From Parapusillimonas granuli (lineage in GTDB: Bacteria > Pseudomonadota > Gammaproteobacteria > Burkholderiales > Burkholderiaceae_B): a stretch of 64,000 bases of DNA. The notes beneath the pieces are model-generated. The model was not told the DNA's origin. It made no database searches and saw only the letters and a program-made list of their open reading frames with translations. Every line of letters starts with the position of its first letter. The first letter of the stretch is position 1. Where the stretch lies: assembly GCF_013416525.1 (NCBI RefSeq), contig NZ_JACCEM010000003.1, forward strand, positions 248,001 through 312,000, read 5' to 3'. Of this stretch, positions 24,228-31,335 are shown one piece after another. The position numbers and the translations under genes were made by a program.

Positions 24228-25202
24228 GTGAAGAAGATATTTTCCAAGCTGATTTTCGTGCTGTCGGCAAGCGCAATCATGCACGCATCGGCGGCCGCGG
24301 CGGACTTTCCCGATCGCACCATGCGCTGGATCGTCCCGTACGCCGCCGGCGGCACGACCGATGTCATGGCGCGCCATCTCGCCGCCGAGATGGGCCCGCT
24401 GCTGGGCCAGACCGTCGTCATCGACAACAAGCCCGGCGCGGCCAGCATCATCGGCGCCACCCAGATCGCCCGCTCCACGCCCGATGGCTACACCTTCGGC
24501 ACGGTGGATTCCGGCACTCTGGCCTTCAACCCCGCCCTGTATTCAGAACTGAGCTACGACCCCGAGAAAGACTTCACCTTCATCGGCGGCCTGGGGCGCA
24601 TGCCGCTGGTGCTGGCCGTGAACCCGAATTTCCCGGCCAAGAACCTGCAGGAGTTCATGGAGATCGTGCGCAAACAGCCCGGCAAGACGACCTCGGCCTC
24701 GTCGGGGCACGGTTCGCCCCTGCATGTGGCGCTGGAATTGTTCAACCAGCGTGAAGGCGTGAACCTGCTTCACGTGCCCTACAAGGGCTCCGCGCCGGCG
24801 CTGCAAGACCTCATGAGCGGGCAGGTGGATTCCATGTTCGTCGATCTGCCGCCGTCCATCCAGATGATCCAGTCCGGCAAGCTCCGGGTGCTGGCCGTGG
24901 CCACGCCCAAGCGCCTGCACGTGCTGCCCGACGTCCCCACCTTCGACGAACTCGGCGTCAAGGGCTTCGAAGCCTACGCCTGGCAAGGCTTCGTGTCGCC
25001 CAAGAACACGCCCGAGAACGTCGTGCGGAAACTGAGCACCGCGCTGAACACGGCGCTCAGGAGCGAGGTCATCGCCAAGAAGTTCGACGCGCTAGGCATC
25101 CAGCCCATGCCCATGGAGCCCGCCGAATTCGAGGCTTTCGCCAAGAGCGAGGGCAAGTTGTGGGGCGAGGTGATCCGCAAGGCGGGCATCAAGCTCGATT
25201 GA
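24228..25202 (+). CDS. Bug/TctC family tripartite tricarboxylate transport binding protein
   Basis: A 324-residue receptor starting at GTG 24228 with TTGGAGA 8 bases upstream. A signal peptide (KKIFSKLIFVLSASAIMHAS, cleavage near ASAAAA) precedes WIVPYAAGGTTDVMARHLA, VVIDNKPGAASIIGA, YKGSAPALQDLMSGQVD and LPDVPTFDELGVKG. It follows the RpiR regulator by 28 bases on the same strand. Bug ligands are usually carboxylates, so either it imports an acid unrelated to inositol or the regulator controls a broader set. No TctA/TctB is nearby. Confidence 0.92.
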   Translation: MKKIFSKLIFVLSASAIMHASAAAADFPDRTMRWIVPYAAGGTTDVMARHLAAEMGPLLGQTVVIDNKPGAASIIGATQIARSTPDGYTFGTVDSGTLAFNPALYSELSYDPEKDFTFIGGLGRMPLVLAVNPNFPAKNLQEFMEIVRKQPGKTTSASSGHGSPLHVALELFNQREGVNLLHVPYKGSAPALQDLMSGQVDSMFVDLPPSIQMIQSGKLRVLAVATPKRLHVLPDVPTFDELGVKGFEAYAWQGFVSPKNTPENVVRKLSTALNTALRSEVIAKKFDALGIQPMPMEPAEFEAFAKSEGKLWGEVIRKAGIKLD

Positions 25203-25220
25203 CGCCGTTGCGGAAGGGGA

Positions 25221-25907
25221 TCAGGCCTCGTGCGGGGCCTGGTCTCTTGCGGCAAACCGCCGGGCCAGCACGTTCTCGGCAAGTTCAAGGTGGCTGCGCA
25301 GCAGCGCCAGCGCGCCTTCGGTGTCTCCCTGGCGTATCAGGCCGACCAGCCTGGCGTGATCGTCGTGCCCTTTCGCCGCCCAGCTTTCGCTTTGCAGGGT
25401 TTGGTGCCGGTATAGGGAAATGATGTTGTAGATAGTGCGGAACTGCGCATGCAGGCGCCGGTTGTCCAGCGCCAGGACGATTTCTTCATGAAAGTGCTCG
25501 TTCGCGAGCGCCAGGCCTTTGCGGTCCTGCCGGCGCAGCGCGTCGTCGCCGTTCTTGCAATGGACGTCGAGCTGCCGGCACACCCTCGCGGCCCTTTCGG
25601 GCCGGGCCGTGAGGCGGCGTATGGCTTCCGATTCGATGATCCAGCGAATATCGTAGACCTCGTGGATGTCGGCCGGCTTGGGCACCACTACCCTGAGCTT
25701 GCGGCCCGGCAGCATTTCCACCAGGCCTTCTTCCATCAGTATGCGCAATGCTTCGCGCACCGGCGTCCGGCTGACGCCGAACTCTGCCGCCAGCAGGTTT
25801 TCCGACAGCGGCTGGCCGGGCAGTATTTCTCCTTCCACGATGCGGCGGCGCAGCGGTTCGACCACGCTGAGCCATAGCGGATTGAAAGAAGAAGCACTGA
25901 ACGACAT
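25221..25907 (-). CDS. GntR family transcriptional regulator (FadR/FCD type)
   Basis: A 228-residue regulator: winged helix at 10-75 (GQPLSENLLAAEFGVSRTPV, REALRILMEEGLVEMLPGRK) and an all-helical FCD effector domain from about 85, with ANEHFHEEIVLALDN and a final RSHLELAENVL helix. It is the second gene of the operon headed by the flavoprotein, 5 bases behind it. The perfect 22-bp palindrome between that operon and the dehalogenase has a TTGTATACAA core, the usual FCD-type operator, so this protein is probably the shared repressor and responds to a small organic acid. Confidence 0.92.
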   Translation of the reverse strand: MSFSASSFNPLWLSVVEPLRRRIVEGEILPGQPLSENLLAAEFGVSRTPVREALRILMEEGLVEMLPGRKLRVVVPKPADIHEVYDIRWIIESEAIRRLTARPERAARVCRQLDVHCKNGDDALRRQDRKGLALANEHFHEEIVLALDNRRLHAQFRTIYNIISLYRHQTLQSESWAAKGHDDHARLVGLIRQGDTEGALALLRSHLELAENVLARRFAARDQAPHEA

Positions 25908-25912
25908 GACGA

Positions 25913-27265
25913 TTATCCTTGCGTTGTATGGGCCTCGCCGAGGTAGACCCGATTTTCGAGCAGCCGGGCCTGCAGGCCTTTGACGTCGAGGTCGGCGGCA
26001 TCCTGCTTCGCGGCCGAAGACATGGCGGCCGCTATCCCGGCCGCTTCGCCCATGACCAGGCAGGGCGCCATGTTGCGGGTGGCGCCATGCGCCACATGCG
26101 TCGCCGACACGCAGCGCCCGGCCACGATGAGGTTGTCGAACTCAGCCGGGAGCATACAACGATATGGAATGTCGAAGGCGCCGTCCCCGCCGATCTGGTG
26201 AAAGATCGCCTGGCTGCTTTCCGGCGCGTGGATGTCGACCGGGAAACAGACCTGGCCGATCGTGTCGTCGAACTTGCGGCCTTCCAGCACGTCGTCGTCG
26301 GTCAATTGATACCGGCCCTGGATGTTGCGCGATTCGCGCACCCCGGGGAAGGCGGCCGGAACGCAGTAGCTGTTTTCAAAGCCGGGGACGTGCCGCTTGA
26401 GGAAATCGGCGATGCGCGCGCACTGCCCGGTCAGTTCGACGGTCGCCCTGGACAGCGCGGTGGGGTCGGTGCCGTCCAGGTCGAGCACGGCCGACGTGTT
26501 GACGTTGATCTGGTCCGGCCAGACGGTATTGAAGAAGACGTGGCGGTCCTTGTTCGGAAAAAGGCCTTCTTTCATGATCTCGTCATTCCATTTGGAAAAC
26601 GAACCATTGAAATACACGGGTATGGGCTCGCCGCCTTCCGGACGGGTGGCCATGGCGGGGTTGACCTCGCCAAGTTCCCGGGCGATGCGGCGAGTATCGA
26701 CGTTGTGAAAATGCATGATCATGGAAATGGGCTGCATGCGCTCCCGCGGGCCGTCGCCCTTGCGGAACGGAACGCCGGCCATGGCGGCGATGTCGCCGTC
26801 GCCGGTGGCGTCGATGACGTTGGGCGACGTCAATGTGTGAAGGCCGCCCTTGGCGCCGAATTTCAGGCTTGCGATGCGCCGGCCCCGGCATGAAGCCTCG
26901 ACCACCGTCGCGCCATAGAGTATGCGCACGCCCGCCCGGGCAAGCATTTCGGTGACTTTGATGCGAAAGTAGTTGCCGTCGACGGGGGTGACGGCGCTGG
27001 TGAAGCCTTCATAGGGGATGTGGCCGACGGCTCCGCCCATTTCGATCAATTCATCGACGATTTCCTGCGCCAGCCCGAACACCACCTGCTTGCCGTAGCG
27101 GGAAATGAAGTTGTGCAGGCAGAGCCCCGTGGTGGCGTTGCCGCCCACGAAAGGGCGCGGCTCCAGCAGGATGACGTCCGCCCCCTGCCGGGCCGCCGCA
27201 ATGGCCGCCGCAACGCCTGTCACGCCGCCCCCGATCACCGCCACATCGCACGAAAATTCCGCCAT
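25913..27265 (-). CDS. FAD-dependent oxidoreductase (FAD_oxidored family)
   Basis: A 450-residue flavoprotein. CDVAVIGGGVTGVAAAIAAA (6-25) is the dinucleotide-binding fold, followed by LLEPRPFVGGNATTG, a second FAD stretch NVIDATGDGDIAAMAG, and NLIVAGRCVSATHVAHGATR and LVMGEAAGIAAAM near the C-terminus. This is the PF12831-type family, related to fumarate-reductase-like flavoproteins, with few characterised members. CGGAGG lies 8 bases before the ATG at 27265; the longer frame to 27511 runs over the dehalogenase promoter and is rejected. It is divergent from a fluoroacetate-dehalogenase-like gene, so it may oxidise the substrate or a hydroxy-acid product of that pathway. Confidence 0.9.
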   Translation of the reverse strand: MAEFSCDVAVIGGGVTGVAAAIAAARQGADVILLEPRPFVGGNATTGLCLHNFISRYGKQVVFGLAQEIVDELIEMGGAVGHIPYEGFTSAVTPVDGNYFRIKVTEMLARAGVRILYGATVVEASCRGRRIASLKFGAKGGLHTLTSPNVIDATGDGDIAAMAGVPFRKGDGPRERMQPISMIMHFHNVDTRRIARELGEVNPAMATRPEGGEPIPVYFNGSFSKWNDEIMKEGLFPNKDRHVFFNTVWPDQINVNTSAVLDLDGTDPTALSRATVELTGQCARIADFLKRHVPGFENSYCVPAAFPGVRESRNIQGRYQLTDDDVLEGRKFDDTIGQVCFPVDIHAPESSQAIFHQIGGDGAFDIPYRCMLPAEFDNLIVAGRCVSATHVAHGATRNMAPCLVMGEAAGIAAAMSSAAKQDAADLDVKGLQARLLENRVYLGEAHTTQG

Positions 27266-27290
27266 TTTTGCCTCCGAAAAGAATTGAGTG

Positions 27291-27312
27291 GTATACTTGT
27301 ATACAAGTATAC
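27291..27312. promoter_or_regulatory. Perfect 22-bp palindrome, probable GntR operator
   Basis: Bases 27291-27312 read identically on both strands: GTATACTTGTA and its exact complement. The central TTGTATACAA is the classic core of FadR-subfamily (FCD) GntR operators, and GTATAC is repeated at both ends, giving room for more than one dimer. It sits midway in the 64-bp gap between the flavoprotein/GntR operon and the dehalogenase operon, so one bound regulator can shut both promoters. Confidence 0.8.
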
Positions 27313-27329
27313 GATATTGAGAGGAGCTG

Positions 27330-28235
27330 ATGCAAACCGGACTGTTTCCATCTTTCCAACGCCGCAAGGCCGTGGTCGAGTCGGATTGCGGCGAACTCGC
27401 CATCCCTTTCGTTCTGGGCGGCGAAGGGCCTCCCTTGCTTCTGCTGCACGGTTTTCCCCAAACCCATGCCATGTGGCATAAGGTCGCGCCCGCGCTCGCC
27501 CAGCGGTTCACCGTGGTCGCCAGCGATCTTCGCGGTTATGGCGACGCCGGCAAGCCGTCGGGCGACGGCCACAATTTCTATGGCAAGCGCGCCATGGCCG
27601 CCGACCAGTGGCGGCTCATGCGCAGCCTGGGATACGAGCGCTTCGACATCCTCGCCCACGACCGAGGCGCCCGCGTGGCGCATCGGCTGGCGTTGGACCA
27701 CCCCGAGGCCGTCGGCCGGCTCATGCTGCTCGATATCGCCCCCACGCTCAGCATGTACGAGCAAACAGACCTCGTCTTCGCGACGGTGTATTGGCACTGG
27801 TTCTTTCTCATCCAGAAAGCGCCCTTGCCCGAAACCTTGATCGGCGCGGATCCCGAATTCATGCTGCGCAGTTTCATGGGCGGGCGCCATGCCGGGTTGA
27901 AGGCGTTCGCGCCCGAGGCCTGGGCCGAGTATGTGCGGGCGGCGCGCAATCCGGCGGCCATCCACGCCATGTGCGAAGACTATCGGGCGTCGGCCACCAT
28001 CGATCTGGAACACGATCGCGAAGACCGCGCCGCCGGGCGCATCCTGCGCATTCCGCTAAGAGTGCTGTGGGGCGAGTTCGGCGGGCTGAACCGCTGCCTT
28101 CGACCGCTGGAGCGCTGGAAGGATTACGCGCCCGATGTCCAGGGGCGGGCGCTGCCTTGCGGGCACTATATCGCCGAGGAACTCCCCGAACTGCTGATCG
28201 GCGAGGCACTGGAATTCTTCAAGGGCCCGCGATGA
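27330..28235 (+). CDS. Alpha/beta hydrolase, fluoroacetate dehalogenase-like
   Basis: A 301-residue hydrolase of the haloacetate dehalogenase group. HGFPQTHAMWH (40-50) and ASDLRGYGDAGKP are typical. All functional residues of characterised fluoroacetate dehalogenases can be placed: nucleophile D111 in AHDRGARVAHRL, carboxylate-binding R112 and R115, acid D135 in LLDIAP, halide pocket H156, W157 (YWHWFF) and Y218 (CEDYRA), and base H279 in CGHYIAEE. The reaction would be hydrolysis of fluoroacetate or chloroacetate to glycolate, through an aspartyl ester. GAGAGGAG lies close upstream of the ATG. The next gene overlaps by ATGA. Confidence 0.88.
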   Translation: MQTGLFPSFQRRKAVVESDCGELAIPFVLGGEGPPLLLLHGFPQTHAMWHKVAPALAQRFTVVASDLRGYGDAGKPSGDGHNFYGKRAMAADQWRLMRSLGYERFDILAHDRGARVAHRLALDHPEAVGRLMLLDIAPTLSMYEQTDLVFATVYWHWFFLIQKAPLPETLIGADPEFMLRSFMGGRHAGLKAFAPEAWAEYVRAARNPAAIHAMCEDYRASATIDLEHDREDRAAGRILRIPLRVLWGEFGGLNRCLRPLERWKDYAPDVQGRALPCGHYIAEELPELLIGEALEFFKGPR

Positions 28236-29107
28236 ATCTGCTGAGCTGGAACATTCAGGCCGGCCGGGGTCCGGACGGCGTCCACAGCCTGGAACGCATC
28301 GCCCGGGTCATTGCGGAACGGCGCTTCCCGGATGGCCGCGGCGCGGACGTCATTTGCCTGCAGGAAGTCGCCCGCCGCTTCCCCGACCTGACGGACGGGA
28401 TCGAGGCCGACCAGGCCGCCGCGCTGCACGGGCTCCTGCCCGGCTACCGGCCGGTATTCCGGCCCGCGGTCGACCTTGCCTTTGCCGACGACCCGGGCCC
28501 GGAACGGCGGCAGTTCGGATGCATGGTCCTGAGCCGATATCCGGTCATCCAGGTGTTCAACCATCTGCTGACGCAAAAAGGCGTGAGCATGAAAGGCATG
28601 CAGCGGCAGGCGCTGGAAGTCGTGGTGGCGGCGCCCGGCGGTGCGCTGCGCGTCATGACGACCCACCTGGAGTTCAATTCACAGGAATGCCGAGTCCATC
28701 AACTGGCGCAGCTACGGGCGTTGCAGGAGGAAGTGGCCGCGAGAGCCATGCAGCCGTCCCGCAAGGCCGGCGGAGCCGGCCCATACGCCGTGGTCGAACG
28801 CCCGGGCGAACTGGTGCTGTGCGGCGACTTCAACTTCCTGCCCGATTCGGAGGAGTATGCCGGGCTGCTGCTGCCGCCCTTGGGCCATGGCGGGGCCTTC
28901 GCGGATGCGTGGCGGCGGCTCAGGCCTGCCGAACCCCATGCTTCCACCTGCGGCTGGGACGATCCCGAGCAGTGGCCGCAGGGTCCTCATTGCCGGGACT
29001 TCTTCTTCGTTGCCGGCGGGCTGGCGAGCCGCCTGAAGTGGGTGGACGTGGATATCGATGCGCGGGCTTCCGACCACCAGCCGATACTGCTGGCGCTGGA
29101 TGCCTGA
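28232..29107 (+). CDS. Endonuclease/exonuclease/phosphatase family protein
   Basis: A 291-residue protein of the EEP fold (exonuclease III / DNase I / sphingomyelinase). MNLLSWNIQAG at the start, DVICLQEVARRF with the metal-binding glutamate, RVMTTHLEFNS, LCGDFNFLPDS and the C-terminal ASDHQPILLALD give the complete metal and catalytic set. No signal peptide is seen, so it is cytosolic. It overlaps the dehalogenase stop by 4 bases and precedes a Bug receptor, so it is part of a putative organohalide or organic-acid operon, where a phosphodiesterase or phosphatase-like role would be unexpected. Confidence 0.87.
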   Translation: MNLLSWNIQAGRGPDGVHSLERIARVIAERRFPDGRGADVICLQEVARRFPDLTDGIEADQAAALHGLLPGYRPVFRPAVDLAFADDPGPERRQFGCMVLSRYPVIQVFNHLLTQKGVSMKGMQRQALEVVVAAPGGALRVMTTHLEFNSQECRVHQLAQLRALQEEVAARAMQPSRKAGGAGPYAVVERPGELVLCGDFNFLPDSEEYAGLLLPPLGHGGAFADAWRRLRPAEPHASTCGWDDPEQWPQGPHCRDFFFVAGGLASRLKWVDVDIDARASDHQPILLALDA

Positions 29108-29156
29108 CGCCGATGCTTTGCTTGCAGTGACTATTACCAAGACCAAGGAGACATGC

Positions 29157-30113
29157 ATGAAAAAGATACTCATCGGCCTGGCGCTCGGCGCCGCAGCGGC
29201 CGCGCCGTCCTGGGCGCAGGATTACCCTTCCCAGGCGATCAAGTTCATTGTGCCGTTCCCGGCCGGGCAGGCCTCGGATACGATTTCCCGTTTGGTGGGG
29301 GAACAGTTGGCGTTGCGTTTGAAGCAGCCCGTGATCGTCGAGAACAAGGCGGGGGCGGGCGGCAATATCGGCTCTGAGATCGGCGCGCGCGCCAAGCCGG
29401 ACGGCTATACGATCACCGTGGCGACCGCCGCGCTTCCGATCAGCCGCCACGTGCGGAAGCTGTCATTCGATCCGGGCAAGGATTTCAAGACCGTCGCGCT
29501 GATGACGGTGACGCCCCTGGTGCTGATCACGCGCCCCGACATGCCGGCGAACAGCGTCAAGGAACTGATCGGCCTGGTCAAGAAGGATCCGGGCAAGTAC
29601 ACCTTTGCCTCGTCGGGGGTCGGCACCTCGCACCACTTGAGCGGGGAGCTGTTCAAGTCCCTCGAGGATCTCGACATCCTGCACGTGCCTTACCAGGGCA
29701 GTTCCGCCGCCCATATCGACATGATCGCGGGGCGCGTCGACATGATGTTCGACAACATCGTGCCCGTTACGCCCCACCTGGCTGAAAAGAAGCTGAAGGC
29801 GCTGGCGGTGACGACCAAGGAGCGCGCCCCGGCCCAACCCGGCATCCCGACCATGTCCGAATCCGGATACCCGGAATTCGAGGCCGTCGCGTGGTTCGGC
29901 CTGCTGGCCCCCAAGGATACGCCGGACGAGATCGTCGAAAAGCTGAACCGGGAAGTGAACGCGGTGCTGCAGCTGCCGGCGGTGAAGGAGCGGCTCGAAG
30001 GCATGGGCGCCTTCGTGCAGAATCGCTCCGCGCAAGACTTCGGCGCATTCATGCAGGCGGAAATCGCCAAATGGGGGCCCGTGGTCCAAAAAGCTAAAAT
30101 ACAACTCGATTGA
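29157..30113 (+). CDS. Bug/TctC family tripartite tricarboxylate transport binding protein
   Basis: A 318-residue receptor. The start at 29157 is set by AAGGAG 7 bases upstream and by the signal peptide MKKILIGLALGAAAAAPSWA (cleavage near residue 20). Family features: YPSQAIKFIVPFPAGQASD, VIVENKAGAGGNIGSE, YQGSSAAHIDMIAGRVD and QPGIPTMSESGYPE. It is the last gene of the dehalogenase cassette, 49 bases behind the EEP gene, and plausibly binds the acid (for example a halogenated carboxylate) on which the hydrolase acts. No TctA/TctB partners in the window. Confidence 0.92.
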   Translation: MKKILIGLALGAAAAAPSWAQDYPSQAIKFIVPFPAGQASDTISRLVGEQLALRLKQPVIVENKAGAGGNIGSEIGARAKPDGYTITVATAALPISRHVRKLSFDPGKDFKTVALMTVTPLVLITRPDMPANSVKELIGLVKKDPGKYTFASSGVGTSHHLSGELFKSLEDLDILHVPYQGSSAAHIDMIAGRVDMMFDNIVPVTPHLAEKKLKALAVTTKERAPAQPGIPTMSESGYPEFEAVAWFGLLAPKDTPDEIVEKLNREVNAVLQLPAVKERLEGMGAFVQNRSAQDFGAFMQAEIAKWGPVVQKAKIQLD

Positions 30114-30126
30114 ACTCGAGGGGCCA

Positions 30127-30144
30127 GGCCCCCGCAGGGGGGCC
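30127..30144 (+). promoter_or_regulatory. Hairpin covering the ackA ribosome site
   Basis: GGCCCCC-GCAG-GGGGGCC is a perfect 7-bp stem with a 4-base loop. Its 3' arm is the only purine-rich sequence close to the acetate kinase ATG at 30151, so it would hide the ribosome site. An alternative stem, GGGGCC-A-GGCCCC at 30120-30132, competes with it. There is no T-run after it, so it is unlikely to be a normal terminator. Confidence 0.4.
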
Positions 30145-30150
30145 GGCTCC

Positions 30151-31323
30151 ATGGATACATTACTCGTCATCAATGCGGGCAGCTCCAGCCTGAAGTTCCA
30201 GCTCTATGAGCTGGCCGGCTGCGAAGGGCTGGAGCTGATGTACCGCGGCCAGGTCTCCGGCATAGGCGGCGGCCGGCCGGAGCTTGCCATCCGGGACGGC
30301 GGCGGCGTGAAGCTCATCGAGCGCCGCCTGCCGCTGGAACGGGCTTGCGACCTGGCGTCGGCGCAGGCCTGCCTGGGCGAATGGCTGGCGGGCAAGATAG
30401 AAAAAGCGCCGCGGGCGGTGGGCCACCGCATCGTGCACGGCGGCCCGCGCTTCTACGACAGCGTCAAGGTCGACGACGGCATTCTCGCCTATCTGGATTC
30501 GCTTGCGCCGCTCGCGCCCCTGCATCAGCACAACAACCTGGCGCCGGTGCACGTCATCCGCCGGCGGTGGCCCGGCATCGTCCAGGTCGCGTGTTTCGAC
30601 ACTGCCTTTCATCGCAGCAACGACGCCGTCGTCGAGCGGTTCGCGATTCCCCAGTCCTTCTATGACCAGGGGGTGCGCCGCTATGGCTTCCATGGCCTGT
30701 CCTACGACTATATCGCCCGGTATCTGTCCCGCCGCATGCCCGAAGTGTGGCAGGGCCGCGTGATCGCCGCGCACATGGGCTCGGGGGTTTCGGCCTGCGC
30801 CCTGCTGCGCGGCGTGAGCGTCGAGACCACCATGGGCTTCACGGCGCTGGACGGCCTGCCCATGAGCACCCGTCCGGGGCGGCTGGATCCGGGCGTCGTG
30901 CTCTGGATGCTGGAGCAGGGGATGTCGCACGACGAGATCCAGGACGTCCTCTACAACCGGTCGGGCCTGCTGGGCTTGTCCGGCATCAGCGGCGATGTAC
31001 GGGACTTGCTGAGCAGCGACCAGCCGGCCGCGCGCCTGGCCCTGGACTACTTCACCTACCGGGCCGCGGAGAGCATGGCCGGGCTGTGCGTCGCAAGCGG
31101 CGGCGTGGACGCCCTGGTGTTCACCGCCGGCGTCGGCGAAAACCAGCCCTGGGTGCGGGCGGAGGTCTGCCGCCGCCTGGCCTGGCTGGGCGTGGAGCTG
31201 GACGACGCGCTCAATCAGGGCGGCGCGCACCGGATCTCGACCGGCACGAGCCCCGTGGCGGTGTTCGTCATTCCCACGAATGAAGAGTATGTCATCGCCA
31301 GGGAGGCCCTCAAACACATTTAG
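30151..31323 (+). CDS. ackA: Acetate kinase
   Basis: A 390-residue acetate/propionate kinase of the ASKHA fold. LLVINAGSSSLKFQLYEL is the N-terminal signature, VGHRIVHGG and YGFHGLSYDYI carry active-site residues, MGSGVSACAL and TTMGFTALDGLPMSTRPGR form the phosphate/adenosine sites, and FTAGVGENQPWVR is near the C-terminus. It converts acetyl phosphate and ADP to acetate and ATP. It is 12 bases ahead of the phosphoketolase-like gene, the usual coupling in which the lyase makes acetyl phosphate and the kinase recovers ATP. A GC-rich hairpin overlaps its ribosome site. Confidence 0.95.
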   Translation: MDTLLVINAGSSSLKFQLYELAGCEGLELMYRGQVSGIGGGRPELAIRDGGGVKLIERRLPLERACDLASAQACLGEWLAGKIEKAPRAVGHRIVHGGPRFYDSVKVDDGILAYLDSLAPLAPLHQHNNLAPVHVIRRRWPGIVQVACFDTAFHRSNDAVVERFAIPQSFYDQGVRRYGFHGLSYDYIARYLSRRMPEVWQGRVIAAHMGSGVSACALLRGVSVETTMGFTALDGLPMSTRPGRLDPGVVLWMLEQGMSHDEIQDVLYNRSGLLGLSGISGDVRDLLSSDQPAARLALDYFTYRAAESMAGLCVASGGVDALVFTAGVGENQPWVRAEVCRRLAWLGVELDDALNQGGAHRISTGTSPVAVFVIPTNEEYVIAREALKHI

Positions 31324-31335
31324 CAAGGAGTCGCT

